A DNA stretch of 52,427 nucleotides, from positions 1-52,427 of the forward strand of contig JAQQAR010000030.1 of the NCBI GenBank assembly GCA_028532765.1, written 5' to 3'. The position numbers and the translations under genes are program-made. The notes under the pieces were generated by a model, which did no database searches, was not told where the DNA came from, and saw only the letters and a program-made list of their open reading frames with translations. The number at the start of each line of letters is the position of its first letter. Positions within the stretch are counted from its first letter, which is position 1. Origin of the DNA: Sphaerochaetaceae bacterium. Its GTDB lineage: Bacteria > Spirochaetota > Spirochaetia > Sphaerochaetales > Sphaerochaetaceae. Of this stretch, positions 8,007 through 16,418 are shown in pieces.

Positions 8007-8036
8007 TTGACAAACTTCTATATATAATCCTATAGT
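8007..8036 (+). promoter_or_regulatory. Candidate acr3 promoter
   Basis: TTGACA (8007-8012) and TATAGT (8031-8036) are 18 bases apart, about 35 bases before the acr3 start. A perfect TATAAT at 8023 is too close to that -35 box to be used with it. Confidence 0.5.
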
Positions 8037-8069
8037 TTTGCTAGACATTATTGCGGAGGGGGGTGTTTT

Positions 8070-9128
8070 GTGAGCAACAAGAACAATATAACAGGGATCA
8101 GCTTCTTTGAACGATACCTGACTCTATGGGTGCTTCTTTGCATGGCCACAGGTGTATTGATCGGTGTATATCTTCCCCAGATTCCTCATTTTCTCTCCCG
8201 GTTTGAATATGCAAATGTATCAATTCCTGTAGCTATCCTGATCTGGCTCATGATCTACCCCATGATGCTCAAGGTCGATTTTCATAGCATCAAGCAAGTT
8301 GGGCAAAATCCAAAAGGCCTTATGATTACCTGGATAACCAACTGGCTTATCAAGCCTTTCAGCATGTATGCCATCGCTTTCTTCTTTTTCTTTATCGTGT
8401 ACAAGGCCATCATTCCCGAAAGCCTTGCCAGGGAGTACCTGGCAGGGGCTGTTCTCCTGGGGGCTGCGCCCTGTACTGCAATGGTATTTGTATGGAGCCA
8501 TCTCACCAGAGGTAATCCAGCGTATACCTTAGTTCAGGTTGCAACCAACGATCTCATCATTCTTGCAGCATTCGTACCCATCGTGGGACTGCTACTCGGA
8601 ATAAGTGGCATAAGCATCCCCTGGATGACCCTCTTCCTCTCGGTGGTGCTCTTTGTGGTCATTCCCCTTGGGGCTGGATGGTTCAGTCGTGTGCTGATCA
8701 CACGCAGTCATGGCCTCGAATACTTTGAGAATACCTTCATTCCCAAATTCAGCAATGTGACCATTACCGGCTTGCTTCTTACCCTGATTATCATTTTCTC
8801 ATTCCAAGGTCAGACAATCATAGACAACCCGCTTAATATCGTGTTGATAGCCATACCACTCATCATCCAGACATTCCTCATCTTCTTCATAGCCTATCTT
8901 TGGGCCAAAGCATGGAAATTGCCCCATGATGTGGCAGCACCAGCTGGAATGATTGGGGCCTCGAACTTCTTTGAATTAGCTGTAGCAGTCGCTATCTCAG
9001 TCTTTGGACTACAATCAGGAGCTACCATAGCGACCGTAGTTGGGGTTTTGGTGGAGGTTCCCGTAATGTTGACCTTGGTGGGTATAGCAAACCGAACCAA
9101 GCGCTGGTTTCCTACACCTCAATCCTGA
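8070..9128 (+). CDS. acr3: Arsenite efflux permease, ACR3 family
   Basis: A 352-residue inner-membrane protein with about ten helices. It carries the ACR3 signs YPMMLKVDF in the second helix region, the essential cysteine in GAAPCTAMVFVWS (C135) and the charged VGVLVEVPVML near the C-terminus. It would export arsenite using the proton gradient. The start is GTG 8070 behind GGAGGGGGG; no better ATG exists before the first helix. It is divergent from arsR, giving a minimal arsenic resistance unit without an arsenate reductase in view. Its last ten bases overlap the end of the convergent alkyltransferase-like gene. Confidence 0.93.
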   Translation: MSNKNNITGISFFERYLTLWVLLCMATGVLIGVYLPQIPHFLSRFEYANVSIPVAILIWLMIYPMMLKVDFHSIKQVGQNPKGLMITWITNWLIKPFSMYAIAFFFFFIVYKAIIPESLAREYLAGAVLLGAAPCTAMVFVWSHLTRGNPAYTLVQVATNDLIILAAFVPIVGLLLGISGISIPWMTLFLSVVLFVVIPLGAGWFSRVLITRSHGLEYFENTFIPKFSNVTITGLLLTLIIIFSFQGQTIIDNPLNIVLIAIPLIIQTFLIFFIAYLWAKAWKLPHDVAAPAGMIGASNFFELAVAVAISVFGLQSGATIATVVGVLVEVPVMLTLVGIANRTKRWFPTPQS

Positions 9129-9427
9129 AAACCAGGATTCCACTGATACATTTCCATGGCAATCGTTCCATCAGAGAGAAAGGATATTCCCTCTGACTCA
9201 AGCATTACTCGTTGGAGCTCATAGAAGTCTTTGTTTGCGAGGCTTCCATCTGATCGGATTACCCGATGCCATGGGAGCGCAGAGGAGCACTTTCGCATGG
9301 CCCACCCCACAATTCGGGCATTACTTGGACTACCAAGCATGCAGGCGATCTGCCCATAGGAGGCTACCTTCCCCTCTGGAATTCGGCCTACGATTTCATA
9401 GACTTGGGCAAAGAAGGAGTGGTTCAC
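9119..9427 (-). CDS. Alkyltransferase-like protein (MGMT fold, no catalytic Cys)
   Basis: The 102-residue protein is a bare MGMT DNA-binding domain: FFAQVYEIVGRIPEGKVASYGQIA, the arginine finger region NARIVGWAM, and PWHRVI. In true O6-methylguanine methyltransferases the last motif is PCHRV; here the cysteine is tryptophan (W53), as in ATL proteins that flag alkylated guanine for nucleotide excision repair rather than repairing it themselves. The start is GTG 9427 with GGAGAAGG upstream, overlapping the stop of the upstream lipoprotein gene (GTGA), so the two are translationally coupled. Confidence 0.9.
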   Translation of the reverse strand: MNHSFFAQVYEIVGRIPEGKVASYGQIACMLGSPSNARIVGWAMRKCSSALPWHRVIRSDGSLANKDFYELQRVMLESEGISFLSDGTIAMEMYQWNPGFQD

Positions 9428-9975
9428 GTTGCCTTCTCCCAGAGAGCAACAAGTGTGGAAAGCGTAAGAGAATTCACCTGCCCCTTCACATAGCCTGTAA
9501 TCGTACCATCGGTACTGACTACCACCAGTGTTGGCTCCCCATCGATGGGGATCTCTGCCTGCTCGGCAAATTTCTCTGCTTTGGAGAGAAACAACACACC
9601 ACCTCGCTCTGGGTCAATCAATCCTTCAAAACTTTCAGCAAGCCCCCTGCGGATAGCCCCACGGACAAAGAAGGGAGCTCCTTCTATGACGGAGATGTGG
9701 TAGAACGGGGCATAGCGTAGTGAAGCATCACTCCCTTCAACCGCATCTTGCCAAGCGATTAGCGCTTCTTGCTGTACCTCCCCATTTTCCCTGGAGGTAC
9801 CAATATTCAAGGCAATCAGGACAGGGGAATCTTTGATGAGATCTGCAGGGAATGTAAAATCAACATCAGCAAAACTCTTCACTTTTTCCTCGGGGAAGGT
9901 TCCAGAGAATAGGAACTGGTTGCAACCCAGTAGAAGAAAGAGCACAATAGTGGAAAATATCATCGTTCTTTTCAT
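9424..9975 (-). CDS. Predicted lipoprotein, possibly thioredoxin-like
   Basis: The 183-residue protein has a lipoprotein signal, MKRTMIFSTIVLFLLLGC, so it should be anchored to a membrane through Cys18. The rest looks like an alpha/beta fold: a strand PVLIALNIGTS, a segment IDPERGGVLFLSK, and a late GEPTLVVVSTDGTI that resembles the cis-proline part of thioredoxin-like folds. No CxxC is present, so redox chemistry is unlikely. The ATG at 9975 sets the signal peptide correctly; the frame extends to 10035 but without a signal. Its stop overlaps the next gene. Family and role unknown. Confidence 0.65.
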   Translation of the reverse strand: MKRTMIFSTIVLFLLLGCNQFLFSGTFPEEKVKSFADVDFTFPADLIKDSPVLIALNIGTSRENGEVQQEALIAWQDAVEGSDASLRYAPFYHISVIEGAPFFVRGAIRRGLAESFEGLIDPERGGVLFLSKAEKFAEQAEIPIDGEPTLVVVSTDGTITGYVKGQVNSLTLSTLVALWEKAT

Positions 9976-10071
9976 GGTAGTTCCAAGTATAGTACCAATT
10001 TGCTCATTCCTATAGAGCAAATTTCCGGTAATCACATGGAATGAAAGATTGATGATACTACGGAGGACAGC

Positions 10072-10425
10072 ATGTGGTACTACATCATCAAAATTGGGAT
10101 TTCAGCTCTTACAATCACCCTAGTCAGCGAAATAGCCAAACGCAGTTCCCTATTCGGTGCCTTGATTGCATCTCTCCCATTGACCTCACTCTTGGCAATC
10201 CTCTGGATGCATTTTGAGAAAACCGAGGACACCGCCATAGCGCAGCTTTCCCAGTCAATCTTCTTTCTGGTGCTTCCTTCTCTGGCATTCTTTGCCCTTT
10301 TCCCCTTCTTGCTTCATCGCGGAATGGCTTTCTGGGGAAGTTTCATGCTTGCAAGTGGAGCAACGATTGTGCTCTACTTCCTTCTCATCGCCATTCTCAA
10401 GCACTACAACATTACAGCGCTCTGA
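10072..10425 (+). CDS. DUF3147 family membrane protein
   Basis: The 117-residue protein has four hydrophobic helices and the DUF3147 pattern: SEIAKRSSLFGALIASLPLTSLLAILWM near residues 18-47 and a late hydrophobic pair. The family has no known function. The start at 10072 has GGAGG eight bases before it. It is divergent from the lipoprotein gene and is followed 57 bases later by an acetyltransferase gene on the same strand, so the two may share a transcript. Confidence 0.8.
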   Translation: MWYYIIKIGISALTITLVSEIAKRSSLFGALIASLPLTSLLAILWMHFEKTEDTAIAQLSQSIFFLVLPSLAFFALFPFLLHRGMAFWGSFMLASGATIVLYFLLIAILKHYNITAL

Positions 10426-10482
10426 ATTTCATCTTTTCTCTTGTGTTCCTCATAAAGCTGCTCGATACTACAAAGGGGCTTT

Positions 10483-11250
10483 ATGATGCAGAGACTTGTC
10501 GAAATGAAAAAGGCAGTTCCTCTCTTTCAAGGATGGCATGACACCCTTTTACGTTCATGTATGCAAGGTATCATGGGAGAAATCTATGTAGATGACCAAA
10601 ACGAGCCTCGCTCTGCTTTTGCTCTGCTCGGAGACTTCTGTCTACTCGCTGGCGAGCCGTCAAGAGAACTCTTACTTTTCCAGTATGATCTTGGTCGATG
10701 GCAGACCCGTCTCCTTGTCCCCAAGGGCGAATTGTGGGAACGGGCTATCAGGGAGACCTTTGGACCCAAGGCTAGGGAATTCACCCGCTATGCTCTTAAG
10801 AAGGAGGCTTCGTTTGATAAAGCCCATCTGAGCAGCCTTGTCGATTCTCTCCCCCCGGCATTCCGAATCGTTGAGATAGATGAAATCCTGTACCACTTTC
10901 TCCTTTCAGAGTCTTGGTGCCGTGATCTGGTTGGACAGTTCCCCACGTATGAGCGATTTCGCGACCTGGGACTGGGCTTTGTCATACTCAAGGGCACTGA
11001 GGTTGTAGCAGGAGCCTCTTCGTACTGCAGGTATCACAACGGAATAGAAGTTGAAGTGGATACAAAAACTCCTTATCGAAGAAAAGGTCTTGCATTGGCT
11101 TGCAGTGCAAAGCTCATCCTTGCCTGTATGGAACGTGATCTTTTTCCCTCTTGGGATGCCCACACAGAACTATCACTTCACTTGGCTGAAAAGCTTGGGT
11201 ATACGTTGGACTATCCCTATCAGACATTCGAACTTACGAAGACCAAATAG
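10483..11250 (+). CDS. GNAT-family N-acetyltransferase
   Basis: This 255-residue cytoplasmic protein matches the two-part GNAT acetyltransferase family (PF12746 type). The acetyl-CoA site appears as GIEVEVDTKTPYRRKGLALACSAKLI (about 186-211), with YRRKGLA as the pyrophosphate-binding loop, followed by PSWDAH and LAEKLGYTLDYPYQTFEL. The substrate cannot be told. AAGGGG lies before two possible starts, ATG 10483 and ATG 10486; the choice changes one residue. It follows the DUF3147 gene on the same strand. Confidence 0.82.
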   Translation: MMQRLVEMKKAVPLFQGWHDTLLRSCMQGIMGEIYVDDQNEPRSAFALLGDFCLLAGEPSRELLLFQYDLGRWQTRLLVPKGELWERAIRETFGPKAREFTRYALKKEASFDKAHLSSLVDSLPPAFRIVEIDEILYHFLLSESWCRDLVGQFPTYERFRDLGLGFVILKGTEVVAGASSYCRYHNGIEVEVDTKTPYRRKGLALACSAKLILACMERDLFPSWDAHTELSLHLAEKLGYTLDYPYQTFELTKTK

Positions 11251-11329
11251 ATGCCCAGCAAACCTATTTCCATCTGCCATGTATAATTGTCTTTGTTTAC
11301 TCTTGTAAGCCTCTCCAACAAACCTACAG

Positions 11330-11341
11330 TACGTTAACGCA
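11330..11341. promoter_or_regulatory. Upstream operator-like site of the chvE operon
   Basis: TACGTTAACGCA is the exact reverse complement of the left 12 bases of the stronger operator at 11498. The two sites are about 170 bases apart, a spacing that would allow a tetrameric LacI-type repressor to loop the DNA. Confidence 0.5.
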
Positions 11342-11457
11342 CTCAGATGAAAATCCTTTCATCCTTAAGCTAGGAAAATCATCATCTGTAAGCATGCTTT
11401 ATTTATAGTTATTATTAGTATTTAGTATTGATAATTAAAGATTACCCAATAATTTTC

Positions 11458-11486
11458 TTGACTTCTATACGAAATGATTTAACAAT
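11458..11486 (+). promoter_or_regulatory. Candidate promoter of the chvE operon
   Basis: TTGACT (11458-11463) and AACAAT (11481-11486) are 17 bases apart. The operator-like palindrome begins 12 bases downstream. Confidence 0.5.
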
Positions 11487-11497
11487 AAAGAGTGTGA

Positions 11498-11515
11498 TGC
11501 GTTAACGTAAACGCA
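11498..11515. promoter_or_regulatory. LacI-type operator of the chvE operon
   Basis: TGCGTTAACGTAAACGCA is an 18-bp palindrome with a central CG and a single mismatched pair. It lies just behind the candidate -10 box, where a bound LacI-family protein would block transcription. Confidence 0.68.
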
Positions 11516-11537
11516 GAAAACCTTAAGGAGGCTACAT

Positions 11538-12632
11538 ATGAAAAAGATGCTCGTAGCGGCAATGGTTCTACTCATTGCCATGAACATGGTTTTTGCAGGG
11601 GGGGCTGCTGAAACTTCGTCAAAAGGAATGGTCGGAGTAGTCATGCCTACCAGATCAGAGGAACGTTGGAATAAGGATGGAGCAGCGGTCAAATCTGGTT
11701 TGGAAGAACTCGGTTATGAGGTCGACCTGCAATTCTCAGACGACGACATTCCTACCCAGGTTCGTCAAATTGAAGACCTGATCACCAAGAGAGCAAAAGT
11801 ACTCGTCATTGCTTCCATCGATGGATCGGCCTTGACTGATGTACTGGCAAAAGCTGCGGACGAAGGAATTCCCGTAATTGCTTATGACCGCTTGATCATG
11901 AAATCACCACACGTAGACTACTACCTGTCATTTGACAACTATGCAGTCGGCCAGCAGATGGGTGATATCCTCATCCAGGGAATGAACTTGGACAATCCTG
12001 CTAAGAAGCCCTTGCTCATTGAGTTGTTTGGTGGATCACCTGACGACAACAATGCATATTTCTTCTACAACGGCGCCATGGACAAGCTTAAGCCCTATTT
12101 TGACAATGGCACCCTCAAGATTGGTTCAGGCCAGCAGGGCATGGACACAGTAGGAACACTCCGCTGGAGTAATGAGTTGGCAATGTCCAGAATGGAAAAC
12201 CTCCTCTCTGCCCATTATACAAACCAGACGCTCGACGGAATTCTGTCTCCTTATGATCCAATCAGTCTCTCCACGCTTGAAGCATGCAAGGCTGTCGGTT
12301 ATGGAACACCTGGAAAACCACTGCCGGTCGTCGGTGGACAGGATTGTATTGTAGCTTCCTGTAAGTCAATCCTCGCTGGTGAACAGTATGCAACCGTTCT
12401 CAAGGATACCCGTGTACTCGGTATGGCTACTGTAGAACTCGTTGACACCATCATGCGCGGTGAAGTACCCCAGGGACTGAATACCACCACGTACGATAAT
12501 GACTCCATCAAGAACGGCAAACCCTATATCGTTCCTTCCGTTTTGTTGGAATCAGTCATCGTCACCAAGGACAATCTCGTAGCTGAAGTAGTCGATACCG
12601 GTTACCACTCAGCCGAAGATCTTGGACTGTAA
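11538..12632 (+). CDS. chvE: Monosaccharide-binding protein of ABC importer (ChvE type)
   Basis: The 364-residue protein has a signal peptide ending at VFA and then GGAAETS. The mature part is a periplasmic-binding protein of the ribose/xylose class and is most like ChvE: VGVVMPTRSEERWNKDG, the hinge VIASIDGSAL, IPVIAYDRLI, GQDCIVASCKSI and TVLKDTRVLG. ChvE relatives bind glucose, galactose, arabinose and similar sugars. AAGGAGG precedes the ATG. It heads an operon with the ATPase and permease genes and lies behind LacI-type operators. An intergenic hairpin follows, which may keep this gene's message more abundant than the rest. Confidence 0.9.
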   Translation: MKKMLVAAMVLLIAMNMVFAGGAAETSSKGMVGVVMPTRSEERWNKDGAAVKSGLEELGYEVDLQFSDDDIPTQVRQIEDLITKRAKVLVIASIDGSALTDVLAKAADEGIPVIAYDRLIMKSPHVDYYLSFDNYAVGQQMGDILIQGMNLDNPAKKPLLIELFGGSPDDNNAYFFYNGAMDKLKPYFDNGTLKIGSGQQGMDTVGTLRWSNELAMSRMENLLSAHYTNQTLDGILSPYDPISLSTLEACKAVGYGTPGKPLPVVGGQDCIVASCKSILAGEQYATVLKDTRVLGMATVELVDTIMRGEVPQGLNTTTYDNDSIKNGKPYIVPSVLLESVIVTKDNLVAEVVDTGYHSAEDLGL

Positions 12633-12642
12633 ATGTATTTGC

Positions 12643-12664
12643 CCGGCCTCAGCAGTGAGGCCGG
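12643..12664 (+). other. Intercistronic hairpin between chvE and gguA
   Basis: CCGGCCTC (12643-12650) and GAGGCCGG (12657-12664) form a perfect 8-bp stem without a T tract, so it is more likely an RNA-stability element than a terminator. A second, weaker pairing follows: GAACCCG (12684-12690) with CGGGTTC (12720-12726), enclosing CACC/GGTG. Confidence 0.65.
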
Positions 12665-12751
12665 AATTGTATCGCATGATCTCGAACCCGGTGCCACCTG
12701 CCTACGGGTGATTTGGAATCGGGTTCTAGTCTATATTGTGGGGAGCCATGT

Positions 12752-14299
12752 ATGCCAAACAATTCTATTCTGCTGTCGATGAAGCATATCACCAAGACTT
12801 TCCCGGGGGTGAGAGCGCTTGATGATGTCAGCCTAGATGTAAAACCATCTGAAATTCATGCCTTGGTTGGCGAGAATGGAGCTGGGAAATCAACCTTGAT
12901 GAAAGTTCTCTCAGGTGTGTACCCATACGGAACCTATGATGGGGACATCTTTTTCGAAGGCAATCACTGCAAGTTCTCCAGCATCAGGCAGAGTGAACAA
13001 GCGGGAATTGTCATCATCCACCAGGAGCTGGCATTAAGCCCCTATCTTTCCATTGCTGAGAATATGTTCATTGGTGATGAACGGGCTAAATTCAATATCA
13101 TCAATTGGGATAAGACCCGAGAAGACGCAATAACATATATGAAGCGAATCGGGCTCAATGAAAATCCAAACACTCCGGTAAATAAGCTTGGGGTGGGCAA
13201 ACAACAGATGGTCGAGATCGCCAAGGCATTGGCAAAGCATGCAAAGCTGCTGATTCTCGACGAACCTACTTCAGCACTCAATGAGAGAGATAGCCAACAT
13301 CTACTTGATATTCTCAAGGAGTTGCGTGACAAGAGCAATATTTCCTCTGTCTTGATCTCCCATAAACTGAACGAAGTTGCTTCTGTTGCCGATTCCATTA
13401 CCATCCTTCGGGACGGTAAGACTATTGAGACACTTGATGTAGTACGTAAGAAAAATACCCCCGTATCAATCAGTGAAGAGAGAATCATCAAGGGTATGGT
13501 CGGAAGGGAAATTACCGACATGTTCCCAAAGCGGGACAACCCAGTCGGGGATATCCTATTCGAGGTCAGGGACTGGACGGTTCAGAATCCTGACAATCCC
13601 GAACGAAATAAACTCGAAGGGATAAACATCAATGTTCGCTCTGGAGAAGTTGTCGGCCTAGCTGGTCTGGTTGGTGCTGGACGTACTGAATTCGCTATGA
13701 GTGTATTTGGTCGTGCATATGGGGAAAACATCACCGGAAAAACGTTTCTTGAAGGAAAGGAAGTTGACATCAGTACAATTTCCAAGGCAATCGAAAACGG
13801 TGTTGCCTATGTGCCTGAGGACCGCAAGGAACTGGGTTTGGTATTGATCCAGAACATCAAGGAAAATACCACAATTGCCAAGCTTAAGAAGATTGCAAAT
13901 GCTTCAGTGATCAACGAACATGAAGAGAATATTGTCGCAGAAGATTACTGCAAGCGACTTAACACAAAGACACCGACAATTCTCCAAAAGACGGGGAACC
14001 TTTCTGGAGGCAATCAGCAGAAAGTTGTGTTGTCCAAATGGTTGTTCACTGACCCAAAGGTATTGATTCTCGATGAACCTACGCGAGGTATTGATGTTGG
14101 GACAAAGCATGAAATCTACACAATCATCAATTCACTCGCCAAACAAGGATATGCATGTATCCTGATCTCCAGTGAAATGCCGGAGATTATTGGAATGAGT
14201 GATAGAATCTATGTAATGAGTGAAGGAAAGATTACTGCAGAACTTTCTGGAGAGACCGCGACCCAAGAGGATATTATGCGTAATATCCTCAACAACTAA
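12752..14299 (+). CDS. gguA: Sugar ABC transporter ATPase, two-domain (GguA/XylG type)
   Basis: The 515-residue protein has two fused ABC ATPase halves, as usual for the ribose/xylose importer class. The first half carries Walker A GENGAGKST (40-48), a Q-loop HQELAL and Walker B LLILDEPTSALNE. The second half has the degenerate VGLAGLVGAGRTEFA in place of a Walker A, and the signature LSGGNQQKV with VLILDEPTRGIDVG. It energises uptake with the permease encoded next. I chose ATG 12752 behind GGGGAG; the frame extends to 12713 without support. Confidence 0.92.
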   Translation: MPNNSILLSMKHITKTFPGVRALDDVSLDVKPSEIHALVGENGAGKSTLMKVLSGVYPYGTYDGDIFFEGNHCKFSSIRQSEQAGIVIIHQELALSPYLSIAENMFIGDERAKFNIINWDKTREDAITYMKRIGLNENPNTPVNKLGVGKQQMVEIAKALAKHAKLLILDEPTSALNERDSQHLLDILKELRDKSNISSVLISHKLNEVASVADSITILRDGKTIETLDVVRKKNTPVSISEERIIKGMVGREITDMFPKRDNPVGDILFEVRDWTVQNPDNPERNKLEGININVRSGEVVGLAGLVGAGRTEFAMSVFGRAYGENITGKTFLEGKEVDISTISKAIENGVAYVPEDRKELGLVLIQNIKENTTIAKLKKIANASVINEHEENIVAEDYCKRLNTKTPTILQKTGNLSGGNQQKVVLSKWLFTDPKVLILDEPTRGIDVGTKHEIYTIINSLAKQGYACILISSEMPEIIGMSDRIYVMSEGKITAELSGETATQEDIMRNILNN

Positions 14300-14378
14300 G
14301 ACATCGCTGTCACCCAGCGATGTAGAGACTTGGGATCCGATAATAATTTTACTGAGTACATGCGATAAGGAGTATGGG

Positions 14379-15566
14379 ATGAGTGGCTTGATTGAAATTT
14401 TGAAAAAGAATGTGAGGCAGTATATGATGGTCATCGCCTTGGCTGTGGCGATGATTGCGTTTGGTCTCTTGACGGACGGTATCTTTTTCAGACCAGTGAA
14501 TCTGACGAATCTGGTACTTCAGAACAGCTATGTTTTGATTCTTGCCGTTGGTATGTTGCTGTGTACATTGACCGGTAACATCGACCTTTCTGTTGGATCC
14601 ATGGTCGCTTTCATTGGTGCCCTTTGCGGAGTCATGATGGTAGACCTCCAATGGAATCCGTATCTTGCCATGATTATTGCATTGGCATGTGGCGCTTTAA
14701 TTGGAATGTGGCAAGGGTTCTGGATAGCATTCGTGAATGTCCCACCATTCATTGCCACCCTGGCAGGCATGTTGGTCTTTAGAGGTTTGGGACAGGTCAT
14801 CATGAAAGGCCAGACCAAGGCACCTTTCCCAGAGGCGTTCCAAAAGATTTCAAGCGGCTATATCCCTGATCCATTTGGAGGGGCCACTGTAGGAAATGTG
14901 ACGTTTCACATTTTCACACTCCTTATTGGGTTTGTGATTGTAGGGCTGATTATCTTCGGAGAAATTCAGAAACGAAAAAAACAGAAGAAATATGCCTTTG
15001 ACCTACTCCCTCCTGGAATCTGGCTTGCGAAGGTAATCTTTATTGCTTCTGTCTTGATAGCTTTTACCGTTGTGTTCGCAATCTACAAAGGGTTTCCCAA
15101 TGTCTTGATCCTGCTGGGAGTACTCGTTGTAGGATATCAGTTCGTTGCATCCAAGACAGTCCAAGGTCGTCATATCTACGCCCTTGGGGGAAACAGGAAA
15201 GCCGCTGAGCTGTCCGGTGTAAAAGTAAAATGGGTAATGTTCTGGATTTATACGAATATGGCTATCCTGGCTACGGTTGCTGCAATGGTATTTACCGCAC
15301 GCCTCAACTCAGCCACGCCAAAAGCTGGACAGAACTTTGAAATGGATGCCATCGCAGCTTGTTACGTCGGTGGATCGGCTGTCTCAGGTGGAGTGGGTAC
15401 GGTGATTGGTGCAGTCGTCGGAGGGCTCTTCATTGGAGTCCTGAACAACGGAATGTCAATCATTGGTGTCAGTACGGACTGGCAGCAAGCTATCAAGGGG
15501 TTTGTATTGCTTGCAGCCGTTGCATTCGACCTCTATTCGAAATCAAGGTCATCCAAGGTGGCATGA
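14379..15566 (+). CDS. gguB: Sugar ABC transporter permease (GguB/XylH type)
   Basis: The 395-residue inner-membrane protein has about ten helices. It matches the BPD_transp_2 permeases of ribose/xylose/multiple-sugar importers: GNIDLSVGSMVAFIGALCG, FIATLAGMLVFRGLG, YALGGNRKAAELSGV and AIAACYVGGSAVSGGVGTV. A hydrophilic insert with KRKKQKK (about residue 195) is usual in the longer XylH-like members. ATG 14379 has AAGGAG six bases upstream; an in-frame extension to 14220 overlaps gguA and lacks a signal. A hairpin terminator follows. Confidence 0.92.
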   Translation: MSGLIEILKKNVRQYMMVIALAVAMIAFGLLTDGIFFRPVNLTNLVLQNSYVLILAVGMLLCTLTGNIDLSVGSMVAFIGALCGVMMVDLQWNPYLAMIIALACGALIGMWQGFWIAFVNVPPFIATLAGMLVFRGLGQVIMKGQTKAPFPEAFQKISSGYIPDPFGGATVGNVTFHIFTLLIGFVIVGLIIFGEIQKRKKQKKYAFDLLPPGIWLAKVIFIASVLIAFTVVFAIYKGFPNVLILLGVLVVGYQFVASKTVQGRHIYALGGNRKAAELSGVKVKWVMFWIYTNMAILATVAAMVFTARLNSATPKAGQNFEMDAIAACYVGGSAVSGGVGTVIGAVVGGLFIGVLNNGMSIIGVSTDWQQAIKGFVLLAAVAFDLYSKSRSSKVA

Positions 15567-15593
15567 TTCTCAATTGCAAAAGCTGAAGAGAAT

Positions 15594-15625
15594 CCCCTGT
15601 AGCCCTCTTTGGTTGCAGGGGTTTC
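15594..15625 (+). terminator. Terminator of the chvE-gguAB operon
   Basis: CCCCTGTA (15594-15601) pairs with TGCAGGGG (15614-15621), with one G-T pair, followed by TTTCT. It lies at the end of the convergent zinc-ribbon gene and may serve both strands. Confidence 0.65.
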
Positions 15626-16011
15626 TAGTCTTCCAAGAGAATATCAGCCAAGGCAAGCCTCTCTACTGTAAGCCCGTCACTGATCCTGCTGATACCTCCA
15701 AACCACGACTCTGTACAGATTTTTACAAACTCTGGATCGTGGATTGGAAACCCAGAAGCACTTCCTACCAAACAATCAATACCGCACATGGGACACTGCA
15801 GGGTCTTCTCTTTCGGTTCTCTCTCGGTAATCCAATACAGCTTCTCTTCTGTCTGTGGATTGAACGTATGGCCACAATAAAAACATGTACAGCTGTCACT
15901 TTCCAGAATCTGGCTTTCATTGGCGAAGGTAGCCTTGTGTGCCAGCTGTACATACTCAGGTGGATACTTTTCTGAAACAAAGGGAATGTATGACGATCGT
16001 TTTCTTTTCAT
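15625..16011 (-). CDS. Small zinc-ribbon cytoplasmic protein, unknown role
   Basis: The 128-residue soluble protein carries two Cys pairs: CFYCGHTF and CPMCGID, about 30 residues apart, which would hold one zinc. The stretch from the second pair, CGIDCLVGSASGFPI to the WFGG region, resembles a widespread family of small cytoplasmic proteins with CGIDSVIG and SGYPIT motifs; its function is not known. I place the start at ATG 16011 because GGAAGG precedes it and it overlaps the stop of the upstream gene (ATGA); the frame extends five codons further. Confidence 0.75.
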   Translation of the reverse strand: MKRKRSSYIPFVSEKYPPEYVQLAHKATFANESQILESDSCTCFYCGHTFNPQTEEKLYWITEREPKEKTLQCPMCGIDCLVGSASGFPIHDPEFVKICTESWFGGISRISDGLTVERLALADILLED

Positions 16012-16268
16012 GTACTTACCTTCCATCCATCCTCTATCAATGCATCAAGCGAGTTGTACTCCCCTTCCAGTGCATCACTTTCATAATTGAATACACGATA
16101 GCGGTAGGAAAGCGCATCTTCCATGGTAATATAACCAAACCTTCCGTCCAGGTGATCAAGATAACAACCCTTGTTTGTCCCGATGAGGGAAAAGGTAAAT
16201 GCAATAATGTCTACATTCTCGATGATTTCCCTCGTAATCGCTATCTGGTCCTCTCTCCAAGTTTTCAT
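16008..16268 (-). CDS. Hypothetical 86-residue protein
   Basis: An acidic, soluble protein with no Cys motif, signal or helix pair. It starts MKTWREDQIAITREI and ends SLDALIEDGWKVST, a form seen in small substrate- or target-recognition partners, but I do not recognise it. AAGGAGG lies before the ATG. Its stop overlaps the start of the zinc-ribbon gene, so the two are one translationally coupled pair and probably work together. Confidence 0.7.
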   Translation of the reverse strand: MKTWREDQIAITREIIENVDIIAFTFSLIGTNKGCYLDHLDGRFGYITMEDALSYRYRVFNYESDALEGEYNSLDALIEDGWKVST

Positions 16269-16418
16269 GGGAGCCTCCTTACATCCTTAGGATAAGCCCT
16301 CTGGAGTGACCTATATTGTCACAGTGTAGATTTTCTCAATTCTTTTTCGAAAGACAACCACTTTCCCATCACTCTTTTTCATTGTATGATGGGTACTTGG
16401 AAGAACAGGAGGCACCCA

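Noticed and set aside
8023-8028. Perfect TATAAT before acr3
   Set aside because: It is ten bases from the TTGACA; TATAGT at 8031 fits better with 18.
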